This document shows positions 7,211-15,014 of a stretch of DNA of 64,000 nt, piece by piece; position 1 is the first letter of the stretch; the number at the start of each line of letters is the position of its first letter. The DNA comes from Clostridia bacterium (GTDB lineage Bacteria; Bacillota; Clostridia; Christensenellales; Borkfalkiaceae), in the NCBI GenBank assembly GCA_900764105.1, contig CAAFMS010000005.1, forward strand, positions 1 to 64,000, given 5' to 3'. The position numbers were made by a program, and so were the translations under genes. The notes under the pieces were generated by a model. That model ran no database searches. It saw only the letters and a list, made by a program, of their open reading frames with translations, and was not told the DNA's origin.

Positions 7211-8132
7211 TGTTTACGCTATTTTTTTTCAATTCCTTTCTACAAAATTCTATTTCACTTTCCAACACGTCATGCACTTCTTTATAATCATTATCTTTGT
7301 ATAATTTCGATCGTTTAGTTAAGCATTTTCTGTTATTTACGTCATAAACAATAGGTTTAATCGTTTCACAAAAAACAAGTTTACTGTCTATGTATTTAAC
7401 AAATGTTTCGTGACAGTTAAAAAGCGTTATACAAGGTTTTGGTGTTCTAGAACTTCTATATTTAACTGCATCATACCCCATTTTTCTAATCACATCAGAT
7501 ATGTACTGAGTTGCTATATAATCTTCAATATTTGTAACAGGCGTACTATATTTTTGCATTATTAACGTAATTAGCATTGAGGCACTAATTCCGTGTTCCT
7601 CTTGAAAATCCAATAAACTGCCTACACTTGAATCCGTGCTAAAATCAACTAAATGTATTTTTCTTTGTGTTTGAAATCTTGCTACTGATATAGTATCAAG
7701 CGGAGATGGTACTATTTCAGATACAGCAGTATAATCATCTTCCGCAAGATACAAATATGATGAGCCAGACACGCTATTCCTTGCATCAGGACTTATTCCA
7801 ATGGGCGGTTCTTTTGAATTATATTCATCATATCCCGTAAAACCATTTTGATCATAAGTTATCCCCATATCCTCTTTTTTTAATTTTTCAAAATCGACTT
7901 TTCGTGCCCTGTATAATATTTTTCCCTTACGTAAAGTTTTGCTAAATGCCGATTTATTTTCAGTTTCCGTCAATAGCAAATTGAGAGCCTTATAGACCAC
8001 TGTTTCCTCAATATCCCTATTTGCATGTTTTTTTAACGCCTCAATAAATATGGAGATATGTTTTTTTGAATTGTTAAATTTTGTAACATTTAAAACATAG
8101 CTAAATGCAGATGGCATTTCTTTCTCGTCCAT
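7200..8132 (-). CDS. RES-domain protein, NADase-toxin-like
   Basis: A 310-residue protein with a RES domain at roughly 65-245. Proteins of this family studied to date degrade NAD+ (or modify with it) and act as toxins paired with a Xre/MbcA-type antitoxin. The signature residues are visible: Arg75 in LYRAR, Glu139 in YTAVSEIVP, and Ser227/Ser228 in KYRSSR, with the usual proline pair EPP and a Y-x-T-Q-Y-I helix between. The N-terminal 60 residues and a Lys/Glu-rich tail beyond 255 are extra. It lies 3 bases after the methylase gene and overlaps the helicase gene by 11, so it is built into the operon. It is markedly AT-rich (about one third GC in sample rows). No cognate antitoxin is adjacent; the XRE gene at 10512 is the nearest candidate. 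Confidence 0.8.
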   Translation of the reverse strand: MDEKEMPSAFSYVLNVTKFNNSKKHISIFIEALKKHANRDIEETVVYKALNLLLTETENKSAFSKTLRKGKILYRARKVDFEKLKKEDMGITYDQNGFTGYDEYNSKEPPIGISPDARNSVSGSSYLYLAEDDYTAVSEIVPSPLDTISVARFQTQRKIHLVDFSTDSSVGSLLDFQEEHGISASMLITLIMQKYSTPVTNIEDYIATQYISDVIRKMGYDAVKYRSSRTPKPCITLFNCHETFVKYIDSKLVFCETIKPIVYDVNNRKCLTKRSKLYKDNDYKEVHDVLESEIEFCRKELKKNSVNNGK

Positions 8133-8135
8133 TTT

Positions 8136-9674
8136 TTACTCCTTTGTTTTTATATTATTTTCAATAAATGAAATTTCAGTTTTGTCAAGTCCATACTTCT
8201 TATACAATTCTTCGTCTGTCCATGGCTTAAAAAAATCTTGAATAGGTATCAACCTATAATTCCCTCTCATTGTATTTTGACTTATTTTGATAATTGAGAG
8301 CATGGCAAAGAAAAACTTTGTATTCATATAAGCCAACGCATTAGAGGCTTCTTCATGATTTTCAAACGGACCTATCGTAAGATATGTTTCGGTACTAACG
8401 CTTGGCGTATCGGGGATAAATGCACTTATGTGATCGCCACATGCCTTTGGCATAAATATTTTTATTTTGTCAACAAATTCCACACCTTTCCGTATGTCAT
8501 TTCTTGCAACAAACCCAACGCCGTCTTTTCTCCAACCATTGTAATAAAATTTTACCGAATTTTTAAAATTATGTAAAGTATATTTAGGCTTAATTCTCAG
8601 ATACGAATTTTCAACTCTCCTATCAAAGCCGTATGGATCATTTGCCGATATTATCGACATAAAGCTTTTTTCGTTGTAAGACTTAACTTTTTTGTAAATA
8701 GAAATATACTCCGAATATCTTACAAACGTATCTAACCCTTCTTCAAGTAATTTTCTCTCTGAAATCGAAATAGAACCATCTGCTTTATGCGTTGTAATTT
8801 TACACAACCCTCTGTTATCTCTATCCCATAAAAAGAAACACACTCCACCGGCAATACTAACACCTGTAAAACAATCGTCAGAATTAACGAAATCTTCAAT
8901 TTTTCTTATTCTGTCGTCGTTTAACATTTGTTCCCTGAAAGAATCAACTCCTCTACCGCCGGAAAACCAACGAGCAGGAATAATCATTGTTAAATACCTC
9001 GGTCTCAACTTCATTGCTTGTTCTACGAAGTGTTGGTATATCGGCATCGCACTCGACCCCGTACCGCCGCCGTCGGACAGTTGATAGGGCGGGTTGGAAA
9101 TTATTACGTCAAATTTCATATTAAATATCTGCTCCGCGTTCGTCGTGTGTATAAATTCATAAGCGTGAGTCTCTAATTCCTCGCCGCGGTCATAGGTCGT
9201 GTTCGCTCCGCAATAGCGGCATTTGCCGTTTATAAATTCGTGATTTACTCGGCGGTATCGTATATTCCCCTCATCCGTGTCAAACCTCGAAACCGAGTAT
9301 TTTCCGTTCGGACTTTTACTGCAATACACGCTTCGCCGCGACAATAAACCCGTAAGTTCGGTTATCGCTATTCCGTATAGTTGATTGTGAAATATATGGT
9401 CTATCCTCGTTTGCAAGTCGGGAATTTTATCCGCTAAGCCCGCTATCAGTCTTTTCGCGATTTCTCGTAAAAATACGCCCGTTTTACACGCAGGGTCTAA
9501 AAATTTCGCGTTCGGGTCGGAAAAAAGTTCCTGCGGCAACAGGTCGAGCATTTTATTCGCAACGTCGGGCGGCGTGAATACTTCGTCGTTAGATAAATTC
9601 GCAAGGCATAGCAAAACGTCGGGCGTATGCAAGGTTTTATTTTTGTAAAGATTTTCTAAAAACGTATCGTTCAT
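8136..9674 (-). CDS. Eco57I-type adenine-N6 DNA methyltransferase
   Basis: A 512-residue methylase. Residues 31-38 (EVFTPPDV) match the conserved lead-in of N6-adenine methylases; motif I is LDPACKTGVF at 59-68, in which Lys replaces the usual Gly after Cys; motif IV is NPPY at 194-197. A CRYC pair at 152-155 may be half of a metal site. Residues beyond ~240 should include target recognition. The gene's first ~680 bases are chromosome-like in composition, the remainder is much more AT-rich, a break inside one reading frame. It overlaps the upstream methylase-like gene by 4 bases (ATGA). It would add methyl groups to adenine and protect host DNA from the downstream nuclease-helicase. Confidence 0.85.
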   Translation of the reverse strand: MNDTFLENLYKNKTLHTPDVLLCLANLSNDEVFTPPDVANKMLDLLPQELFSDPNAKFLDPACKTGVFLREIAKRLIAGLADKIPDLQTRIDHIFHNQLYGIAITELTGLLSRRSVYCSKSPNGKYSVSRFDTDEGNIRYRRVNHEFINGKCRYCGANTTYDRGEELETHAYEFIHTTNAEQIFNMKFDVIISNPPYQLSDGGGTGSSAMPIYQHFVEQAMKLRPRYLTMIIPARWFSGGRGVDSFREQMLNDDRIRKIEDFVNSDDCFTGVSIAGGVCFFLWDRDNRGLCKITTHKADGSISISERKLLEEGLDTFVRYSEYISIYKKVKSYNEKSFMSIISANDPYGFDRRVENSYLRIKPKYTLHNFKNSVKFYYNGWRKDGVGFVARNDIRKGVEFVDKIKIFMPKACGDHISAFIPDTPSVSTETYLTIGPFENHEEASNALAYMNTKFFFAMLSIIKISQNTMRGNYRLIPIQDFFKPWTDEELYKKYGLDKTEISFIENNIKTKE

Positions 9675-10378
9675 AGCCCCGTCACTCTCCTGTAATGTAC
9701 TATCGGGTATTCCCGTATCGGCTCCGCCATATATTCGTTAGTCGTCGGGTTAATCGATATATACCGCCGTATTTCTTCGGGAATATCGAAAAGCGACGGC
9801 TGTCCGCCTTTCGGTTTATCGTTTACTTTAAGCATTACGTCGAGGCGAAAATCGCGACGTTTGAGTTTAGTTCCGAGTAAACTCCACTCGGGGAAAATAA
9901 TCGGCTCGCCCGTATCTTGCTGATTTTCGTCAACACGCATTAAAGTCAATGCGTTGCCGCATAATATGTTTTTTGAAAAAACGTACTTTACGGCTTCTTC
10001 GGTTTCTTCGTTTACGGACTTTTTACATATCGACTTATACTCTTTATCCCACAGACGAAAAAGCCGCTCCCGACACTCCTCCACGTTATCGGCGAGAATA
10101 TCCACCCCGTAAAGGCTCGTTACGGCAAGCACGGAATAACGTTCGTAATCGTAAGGGTTCGACTTATATAATTTTTTTACGGTGGCGAGTTTTCGGGTGA
10201 GAATTTCGGCCAAAAAGTTGCCGTCGCCGCACGCAGGTTCTAAAAAACGACTATCTATACGGTCACATTCCTGCGAGACCAAATCGCACATAGCCTTTAC
10301 TTCGCGTTCGCCCGTAAAGACTTCGCCGTGTTTCGTCACCCTGTTTTTCGATTTTATCTGTTTTCTTTCTTCTTTCAT
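9671..10378 (-). CDS. Second methylase-like subunit, no NPPY motif seen
   Basis: A 235-residue protein with the SAM-binding motif I LEPACGDGNF at 46-55 and the lead-in HGEVFTGEREV at 17-27, as in N6-adenine methylases. I find no N/D-PP-Y/F motif IV, so it may not catalyse alone. It could be a partner or regulatory subunit of the next protein, or the front half of a split methylase. The C-terminal third (QPSLFDIPEE, then IREYPIVHYRR) is typical of short restriction M subunits. The start at 10378 is chosen because the promoter's -10 box lies at 10404-10409, which excludes the longer frame starting at 10477. No clear ribosome-binding site precedes it. Confidence 0.75.
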   Translation of the reverse strand: MKEERKQIKSKNRVTKHGEVFTGEREVKAMCDLVSQECDRIDSRFLEPACGDGNFLAEILTRKLATVKKLYKSNPYDYERYSVLAVTSLYGVDILADNVEECRERLFRLWDKEYKSICKKSVNEETEEAVKYVFSKNILCGNALTLMRVDENQQDTGEPIIFPEWSLLGTKLKRRDFRLDVMLKVNDKPKGGQPSLFDIPEEIRRYISINPTTNEYMAEPIREYPIVHYRRVTGL

Positions 10379-10387
10379 TATATTTTT

Positions 10388-10493
10388 CACTATAGTTTTA
10401 CTTATTATAGCACGATAGTGAAATAAAATCAACACTATAGAGAAATTTATTGTTGAAAAAAAGGAATAATATATCACTATAGTACACTATATA
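10388..10493. promoter_or_regulatory. Divergent RM/XRE control region with repeated CACTATAG boxes
   Basis: The minus-strand promoter for the methylase operon is TTGATT (10427-10432), 17 bp, TATAAT (10404-10409). CACTATAG occurs at 10388, 10433 and 10475, CACTATAT at 10485, and an inverted CACTATCG at 10413-10420. Boxes flank or overlap the -35, the spacer and the start of transcription; ACTATAGT is itself an 8-bp palindrome. This is the layout expected of operator sites for a small XRE controller, and the only such gene is the divergent one at 10512. Binding is inferred. Confidence 0.65.
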
Positions 10494-10511
10494 AGAGCAA
10501 AGAGGGATAAT

Positions 10512-10793
10512 ATGGACAGATTAGAGATAGGAAAAAGAATTAAAAAATTACGGGAAAGCAAGAATATAACAAAATACAGGCTTGCCGCAGACGCTGGAGT
10601 TTCGCCGAGTTACATATCGGCGTTAGAGAGAGGGGAAAAATGCCCGACGGTAGAAACGCTTGACAGTATATGTTTTGCATTGCAGATAACGCTTGTTGAT
10701 TTTCTATCGAATAAAGACAACTATTTTGATAAATTGTCCGCGTTATCGCCAAGGCAAAAAACGCTTTTAAACGATTTTCTCGAAAGTTTATAA
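10512..10793 (+). CDS. Small XRE-family regulator of the RM operon
   Basis: A 93-residue protein, almost all a Cro/C1-type helix-turn-helix (residues 6-62: IGKRIKKLRES, then YRLAADAGVSPSYISALERG). Size and place, divergent from a restriction operon, match controller (C) proteins that delay nuclease expression. Repeated CACTATAG boxes in the shared 133-bp promoter region are its likely operators, and some overlap its own presumed promoter, so autoregulation is plausible. It could also be the antitoxin or repressor for the RES protein, since RES toxins are usually paired with Xre-type partners, though those antitoxins normally carry an extra domain not seen here. AGAGGG precedes the ATG. Confidence 0.8.
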   Translation: MDRLEIGKRIKKLRESKNITKYRLAADAGVSPSYISALERGEKCPTVETLDSICFALQITLVDFLSNKDNYFDKLSALSPRQKTLLNDFLESL

Positions 10794-10796
10794 AAG

Positions 10797-10825
10797 ACCC
10801 GCGTCGGTTTTTGACGCGGGTTTTG
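10797..10825 (+). terminator. Terminator of the XRE gene
   Basis: ACCCGCGTC and GACGCGGGT form a stem around a T-rich loop, followed by TTTT, directly after the XRE stop codon and adjoining the right-hand repeat. Confidence 0.85.
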
Positions 10826-11064
10826 CTTTATATTTATGCAAAGACTTTCGACGAAAGTAAAGAAAAAAGGCAGTCAGAGCAAAACAATACTCTTGCTTTC
10901 CCCTTTTGGGGAGAGTGGATTTTGCGAGCCTGCGAGCAAAAGACGAGAGAGGTCTCGCTACATTTCAAGATTACCGTGTATCGCCATTGCTCACGTTAAT
11001 GACCTCTATCGTCTTGACTTCCATTTCATTCCGTCAAGCCACTTTCCCCAAAGGGGAAAGCAAG
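10826..11064. repeat. Dispersed repeat element, right copy flanking the RM island
   Basis: Same orientation as 4148-4383 over its first ~92 bases. It ends GGGGAAAGCAAG at 11053-11064. The interior (GATTTTGCGAGC..., AGACGAGAGAGGTC, then GACCTCTATCGTC) is reversed relative to the left copy. Together the copies enclose the restriction operon and its regulator. Confidence 0.75.
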
Positions 11065-11075
11065 GATAATTAAAT

Positions 11076-11804
11076 CTATCCTAAAAGAACGTCCATGAGC
11101 ATCATAAGAATAAAGCCGATTAATGACCCCGCAGAGAACGAAGCCTCTTCTTTTTCACTCCTCGGAGATAGTTCCGCAAATACGACGTATAGCATCGCCC
11201 CTGCCGAGAACGCCGTTAAATAGGGCAATAATCGCCTCATCGCGTTCACGGCAAAATAACCGATTATTCCGCTTATCGGTTCTACCGCTCCGCTTATAAC
11301 GCCTTGCAAAAACGATTTTCTTCGACCGTATATCTTCCTCGCAGGCAGCACCAGAGCCGCGCCCTCGGGAAGGTTTTGTATTCCTATTCCGATTGCCGCG
11401 GACAGCCCCGTGTACGCCCCCTGACCCGAAATCGCGCCCGCGCCCAACGCGAACCCGACCGCTATTCCCTCGGGTACGTTATGCGCCGTCATAGCCGTGA
11501 ATAATTTTTTGTAACCGCCGTTTTCGTCCTCGGGAAACATTAGCCCGACGAGAAAAATAAACGCGCCGCCCACCGCTATCCCCGTTGCGGTTTTAAACGC
11601 CGCATATTCGCCGCCCATATCGAGCGAAGGAAGTATCAGCGACCATACCGCCGCAGCAGTCATTACGCCGCCCGAAAACCCGTTTAATACGGGAAATAAT
11701 TTCCCCATTTTGCTTTCGGGTATGAAACACGCGAGAAGCGAACCCAAAGTCGTCATTGCGAAAATAAACGATAGTCCGAATATTACCGCCGCAATATCAC
11801 CCAT
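11076..11804 (-). CDS. ZIP-family metal transporter
   Basis: A 242-residue membrane protein with about eight hydrophobic segments. The two ZIP signature helices are present: AHNVPEGIAVGFA around residues 107-119 and QNLPEGAALVLP around 143-154, whose His/Asn/Glu residues line the metal path. It would import divalent metal (Zn2+, Fe2+ or Mn2+). The cytosolic loop before the first signature is short and has no His-rich stretch. It is monocistronic, preceded by GGAGG, with no neighbour that narrows the metal. Confidence 0.88.
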   Translation of the reverse strand: MGDIAAVIFGLSFIFAMTTLGSLLACFIPESKMGKLFPVLNGFSGGVMTAAAVWSLILPSLDMGGEYAAFKTATGIAVGGAFIFLVGLMFPEDENGGYKKLFTAMTAHNVPEGIAVGFALGAGAISGQGAYTGLSAAIGIGIQNLPEGAALVLPARKIYGRRKSFLQGVISGAVEPISGIIGYFAVNAMRRLLPYLTAFSAGAMLYVVFAELSPRSEKEEASFSAGSLIGFILMMLMDVLLG

Positions 11805-12312
11805 TTTTTCCTCCGTAAAAATATTATATTTTTTTCAGCCCTTAATGTTTTTCAAATAATTGTTCCATTCGACTTCATCTTCGAAGTATGCTCGCCCAAT
11901 GAAACGGATATAAACATTGCCGTCACCTTCGGTGTATGCTCGCCCAATGAAATGAGTAAAGACCTTGCCGTCACCTTCGGGGAAGGTGGCAAATCAAGCG
12001 GTTTGTCGCGAAGATTTGACGGAAGGGGACAATAAATTGCTGCTTTTTGCTGATTTACGTTTACTATCCCCTATCGTCGGCTATCGCCGCCACTTCCCCC
12101 GAAGGAGGAAGCGTTGCCCATCGTTTTTTAACGTCTTCCGTTAAACGGAGGAATTTCCCCCGAAGGGGGTGCGGGTTTACATATAACCACCACAGGCGAT
12201 ATAACTTATCAGCAGATAATATCGCTTTGCAAAGCAAGATATCACTCTGTATATAATACGCGCAGGGCGGAAATCGGGTTACAACTCTCGAAACATTTTT
12301 ATCGGCTAACCC
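11805..12312. repeat. Gene-free stretch with tandem and inverted repeats
   Basis: A 48-bp unit beginning GTATGCTCGCCCAATGAAA occurs twice in tandem (11886 and 11934). It is followed by CTTCGGGGAAGGTGG (near 11977), CTTCCCCCGAAGGAGG (near 12092) and CCCCCGAAGGGGG (near 12148), all related to the dispersed repeat family of the window. No reading frame here is supported. Confidence 0.6.
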
Positions 12313-13422
12313 CTACTTTCTCAACTTCGCCCCATCGAGATTTAATATGCCGCTTTTATAAACGTATTCGTTCGCTTTTCTCGATTTTTGTTTCTCCATA
12401 CTCTCTTCTATCACTTCCGAAAGTATCGTCGCAAAACCCGAAGTATCGTCGGCAAACAGATAGTATGCGAGCGACCCCGGAACGGAATTTATTTCGTTGA
12501 CGTAAATCTTTTCGCCGTCTAACAAAAAGTCTATTCTTATAACGCCCGTAAATTCGAGTTTTCTGTAAACGTACGCCGTAATTTCCTTGATTTTTCTTGA
12601 CAATTTCTCGCCGATTTCGGCAGGAAATGCGACCTCTCGGTTGCCGCCGTATTTGTCGTCGAAACCTAATATATCGCCCGAAAAACGAGGCTCCTCGCAC
12701 TCCGAAACCACATACCTGCCGCAAACTTTTACGCAAGCGCAGTTAATTTCGCGAAAATTCGTCAACGCGGTTTCGACTATCGCTTTTTCGTCGTATCTGA
12801 ACGCGTATTCAAGTGATTTCTTCAAGTCTTTTTCGCTTTTCGCAACCGAAATGCCGATACTGCTTCCTAAATTCGCTGGCTTTACTATCACGGGGTAATC
12901 AAGCGTTTTGGAAACGTATTTCTCCGCGAGTTCGCCCCGTTTTATGTAATTATCTCTGTTGAGTTTCACATAAGGCAACGTGTCTACGCCGATCCCTTTC
13001 AACACGAGTTTAGTATAATATTTGTCCATACTAAGGCTCGAAGAAAACATTTCGGGCGACGCAAACGCTATATTCGACAATTTCATAAGTCCCGCAAGCG
13101 TGCCGTCCTCGCCGTTTAAACCGTGCGAGCAGTTGATTGCGGCGTCCGCTCTGCATATCTTTTTGAGTTTGCCGTTTTTAAGGCGATACAAGGTATCGTC
13201 GCCCGCGTTTACGGTAACTTTTACGACCGAATCGAAGTCCTTGGTTTTATACCAGTTCAGATTTTTAAGATTGTCGCCCGTATGCCATTCGCCCCGTTCG
13301 TCAACGTAAATCGGATATACGTTATACTTCGCCGAAAGGCTGTTCGCGGTCATTACGCCCGTTATCACGGAGACTTCGTGTTCGCACGAAACGCCACCGA
13401 AAATTACCAACAAATTCTTCAT
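12313..13422 (-). CDS. ddl: D-alanine--D-alanine ligase
   Basis: A 369-residue ATP-grasp enzyme that joins two D-alanines for peptidoglycan. Visible motifs: FGGVSCEHEVSV at the N-terminus, the ATP-grasp loop GSSIGIS, and INEINSVPGSLAYY-type C-terminal Mg/substrate site (VNEINSVPGS). Length is within the Ddl range. It is the last gene of a long operon and follows murF by two bases, which supplies the next enzyme in the same pathway. Nothing visible marks it as a D-Ala-D-Lac (vancomycin-resistance) type, but the deciding residues were not checked by alignment. Confidence 0.93.
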   Translation of the reverse strand: MKNLLVIFGGVSCEHEVSVITGVMTANSLSAKYNVYPIYVDERGEWHTGDNLKNLNWYKTKDFDSVVKVTVNAGDDTLYRLKNGKLKKICRADAAINCSHGLNGEDGTLAGLMKLSNIAFASPEMFSSSLSMDKYYTKLVLKGIGVDTLPYVKLNRDNYIKRGELAEKYVSKTLDYPVIVKPANLGSSIGISVAKSEKDLKKSLEYAFRYDEKAIVETALTNFREINCACVKVCGRYVVSECEEPRFSGDILGFDDKYGGNREVAFPAEIGEKLSRKIKEITAYVYRKLEFTGVIRIDFLLDGEKIYVNEINSVPGSLAYYLFADDTSGFATILSEVIEESMEKQKSRKANEYVYKSGILNLDGAKLRK

Positions 13423-13424
13423 TT

Positions 13425-15011
13425 TTACACCCCGTATTTGTCGGGAACGTCGTTTAAAAACAACACGGCGTCGCCCGACTTCAACGACCGTTTCAATTCT
13501 TCTTCCGCTTCTTTGAGATTGTTTACCAAAACTCCTTTCGCCCGTCCTTTTACGCCCGAAAGAACGTACTTCGCGTTTTTTCCGACGGCGATTATCTCGT
13601 CGGCGTACTTGCTTACAACCGCCCCCACTCTTTCGTTCATCTCCGCGGTTTTGTCGCCCGTTTCAACAAGTCCGGGGGTAACGACAAACCTCCGACCGCC
13701 GAAATGCGAAAGAGTTTCGACCGCCGATTCCACGCTTTTTTCATTCGCGTTATAACCGTCGTCGATTATCGTAATTCCGACCGCATTTTTCATAACCGTC
13801 AGCCTGTGCGGCTGATTTTTCATAATTCTTATCGCGAGCAATATTTTTTCGATAGGAACTCCCGATTTTAAGGCGACCGCGGCGGCAATACAGATGTTAG
13901 AAGCATTATGCCTGCCGTGAAGTCCGCTTTCGACAGAATAAATCTTGTCTTCCGCAATCATATCGAATTTCAAGCCGTTTTCGTCCTCTCTTACGTTCGC
14001 CGCCCGAACCTCTTTGCCGTTTATCCCTACAAGCATTTTAGGTATATCGCACTTCTCGTATAAATCTCTCGTCCCCTCGCTGTCCGACGAAAACACGGCG
14101 AAACCGCTTACGGGAAGTCCCTCTATAAGTTCGTTTTTCGCCCTTTTTACGTTTTCGAGACTGCCGAAAGTCTCCAAGTGCTGAGCGCATATTCCCGTTA
14201 TAATTCCTATATCGGGCTTAACGATTTCACACAGCGTTTTAATATCGCCCCGTCGTCTCGCGCCCATTTCGGCAATAAAAATTTCGTGGCTTTCGTCGAG
14301 TTTTTTAACCGCTTCGCATATCCCGAGCGGAGTATTATACGATTTCGGCGTAGCGAGTACCTCGTACTTTTGCGAAAGCATTTTCTCTAAAAAATTCTTT
14401 ACGCTCGTCTTGCCGTAACTGCCTGTTATCCCGATTTTAATCAAATAGGGATACTTTTCAAGTTTTCTTTCACACTTTTTTACTGAAATCACATAAAGCG
14501 ACTTGTCGAGCGGTAGCATAATATAGAAGCCGACGGTCAGAATAAAGGGAGATAAAAACGCCGATAAAAAGGGCGGCAACGAGTACAAAAGACAAAACGC
14601 CGCGTCGATTTCGAGATGTAAAAAGAAAGCGCAAGAGATTAAAAAGCCGCCGAAAAAGGAAACCGTTGCGGACGCCGCTATTATTCTCGTATATCTCTTA
14701 GTTAAAACCGCCTTTTTCACCGCTTTCGTCCGACAGAAAACAACGCAGGAAAAGATAAGCCCGAAAAAGAAAAACACGGTGAAATAAACTGCCTCGCCGA
14801 CGAAAACGAGCGGAACGGCGGCAAGTAATAACACGAGTAAAACAAGGCTATAAGTCGATAAACCGACAAAATCACGATGACAATCGCCGAAATACGCCTT
14901 TAAAAACTCTTTCGGTAAATAGCCGCATTGCTGAAAAACCGCGAACGTTTTCCGCCCGAAAAGCACGAAGCAGGAAACGCAGATAAGCCCCGAAACAAAA
15001 CATAACAACAT
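13425..15011 (-). CDS. murF: MurF-like Mur ligase with N-terminal membrane domain
   Basis: A 528-residue protein. Residues ~195-528 are a Mur ligase (P-loop GITGSYGKTS near 194-203, GMxx-type EMGARRRGDIK, HNASN, and DDGYNANEKSVE), most like MurF, which adds D-Ala-D-Ala to the UDP-MurNAc-tripeptide. Residues 1-185 hold about five to six hydrophobic helices, not part of classical ~450-residue MurF. The following ddl gene makes its substrate, which supports the assignment. The membrane part may tether the ligase near MraY or lipid carriers; this is inference. Confidence 0.85.
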   Translation of the reverse strand: MLLCFVSGLICVSCFVLFGRKTFAVFQQCGYLPKEFLKAYFGDCHRDFVGLSTYSLVLLVLLLAAVPLVFVGEAVYFTVFFFFGLIFSCVVFCRTKAVKKAVLTKRYTRIIAASATVSFFGGFLISCAFFLHLEIDAAFCLLYSLPPFLSAFLSPFILTVGFYIMLPLDKSLYVISVKKCERKLEKYPYLIKIGITGSYGKTSVKNFLEKMLSQKYEVLATPKSYNTPLGICEAVKKLDESHEIFIAEMGARRRGDIKTLCEIVKPDIGIITGICAQHLETFGSLENVKRAKNELIEGLPVSGFAVFSSDSEGTRDLYEKCDIPKMLVGINGKEVRAANVREDENGLKFDMIAEDKIYSVESGLHGRHNASNICIAAAVALKSGVPIEKILLAIRIMKNQPHRLTVMKNAVGITIIDDGYNANEKSVESAVETLSHFGGRRFVVTPGLVETGDKTAEMNERVGAVVSKYADEIIAVGKNAKYVLSGVKGRAKGVLVNNLKEAEEELKRSLKSGDAVLFLNDVPDKYGV

Positions 15012-15014
15012 ACG

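Noticed and set aside
12047..12256. 69-codon plus-strand frame between the ZIP transporter and ddl genes
   Set aside because: It runs through dispersed repeat sequence and lacks a ribosome-binding site.
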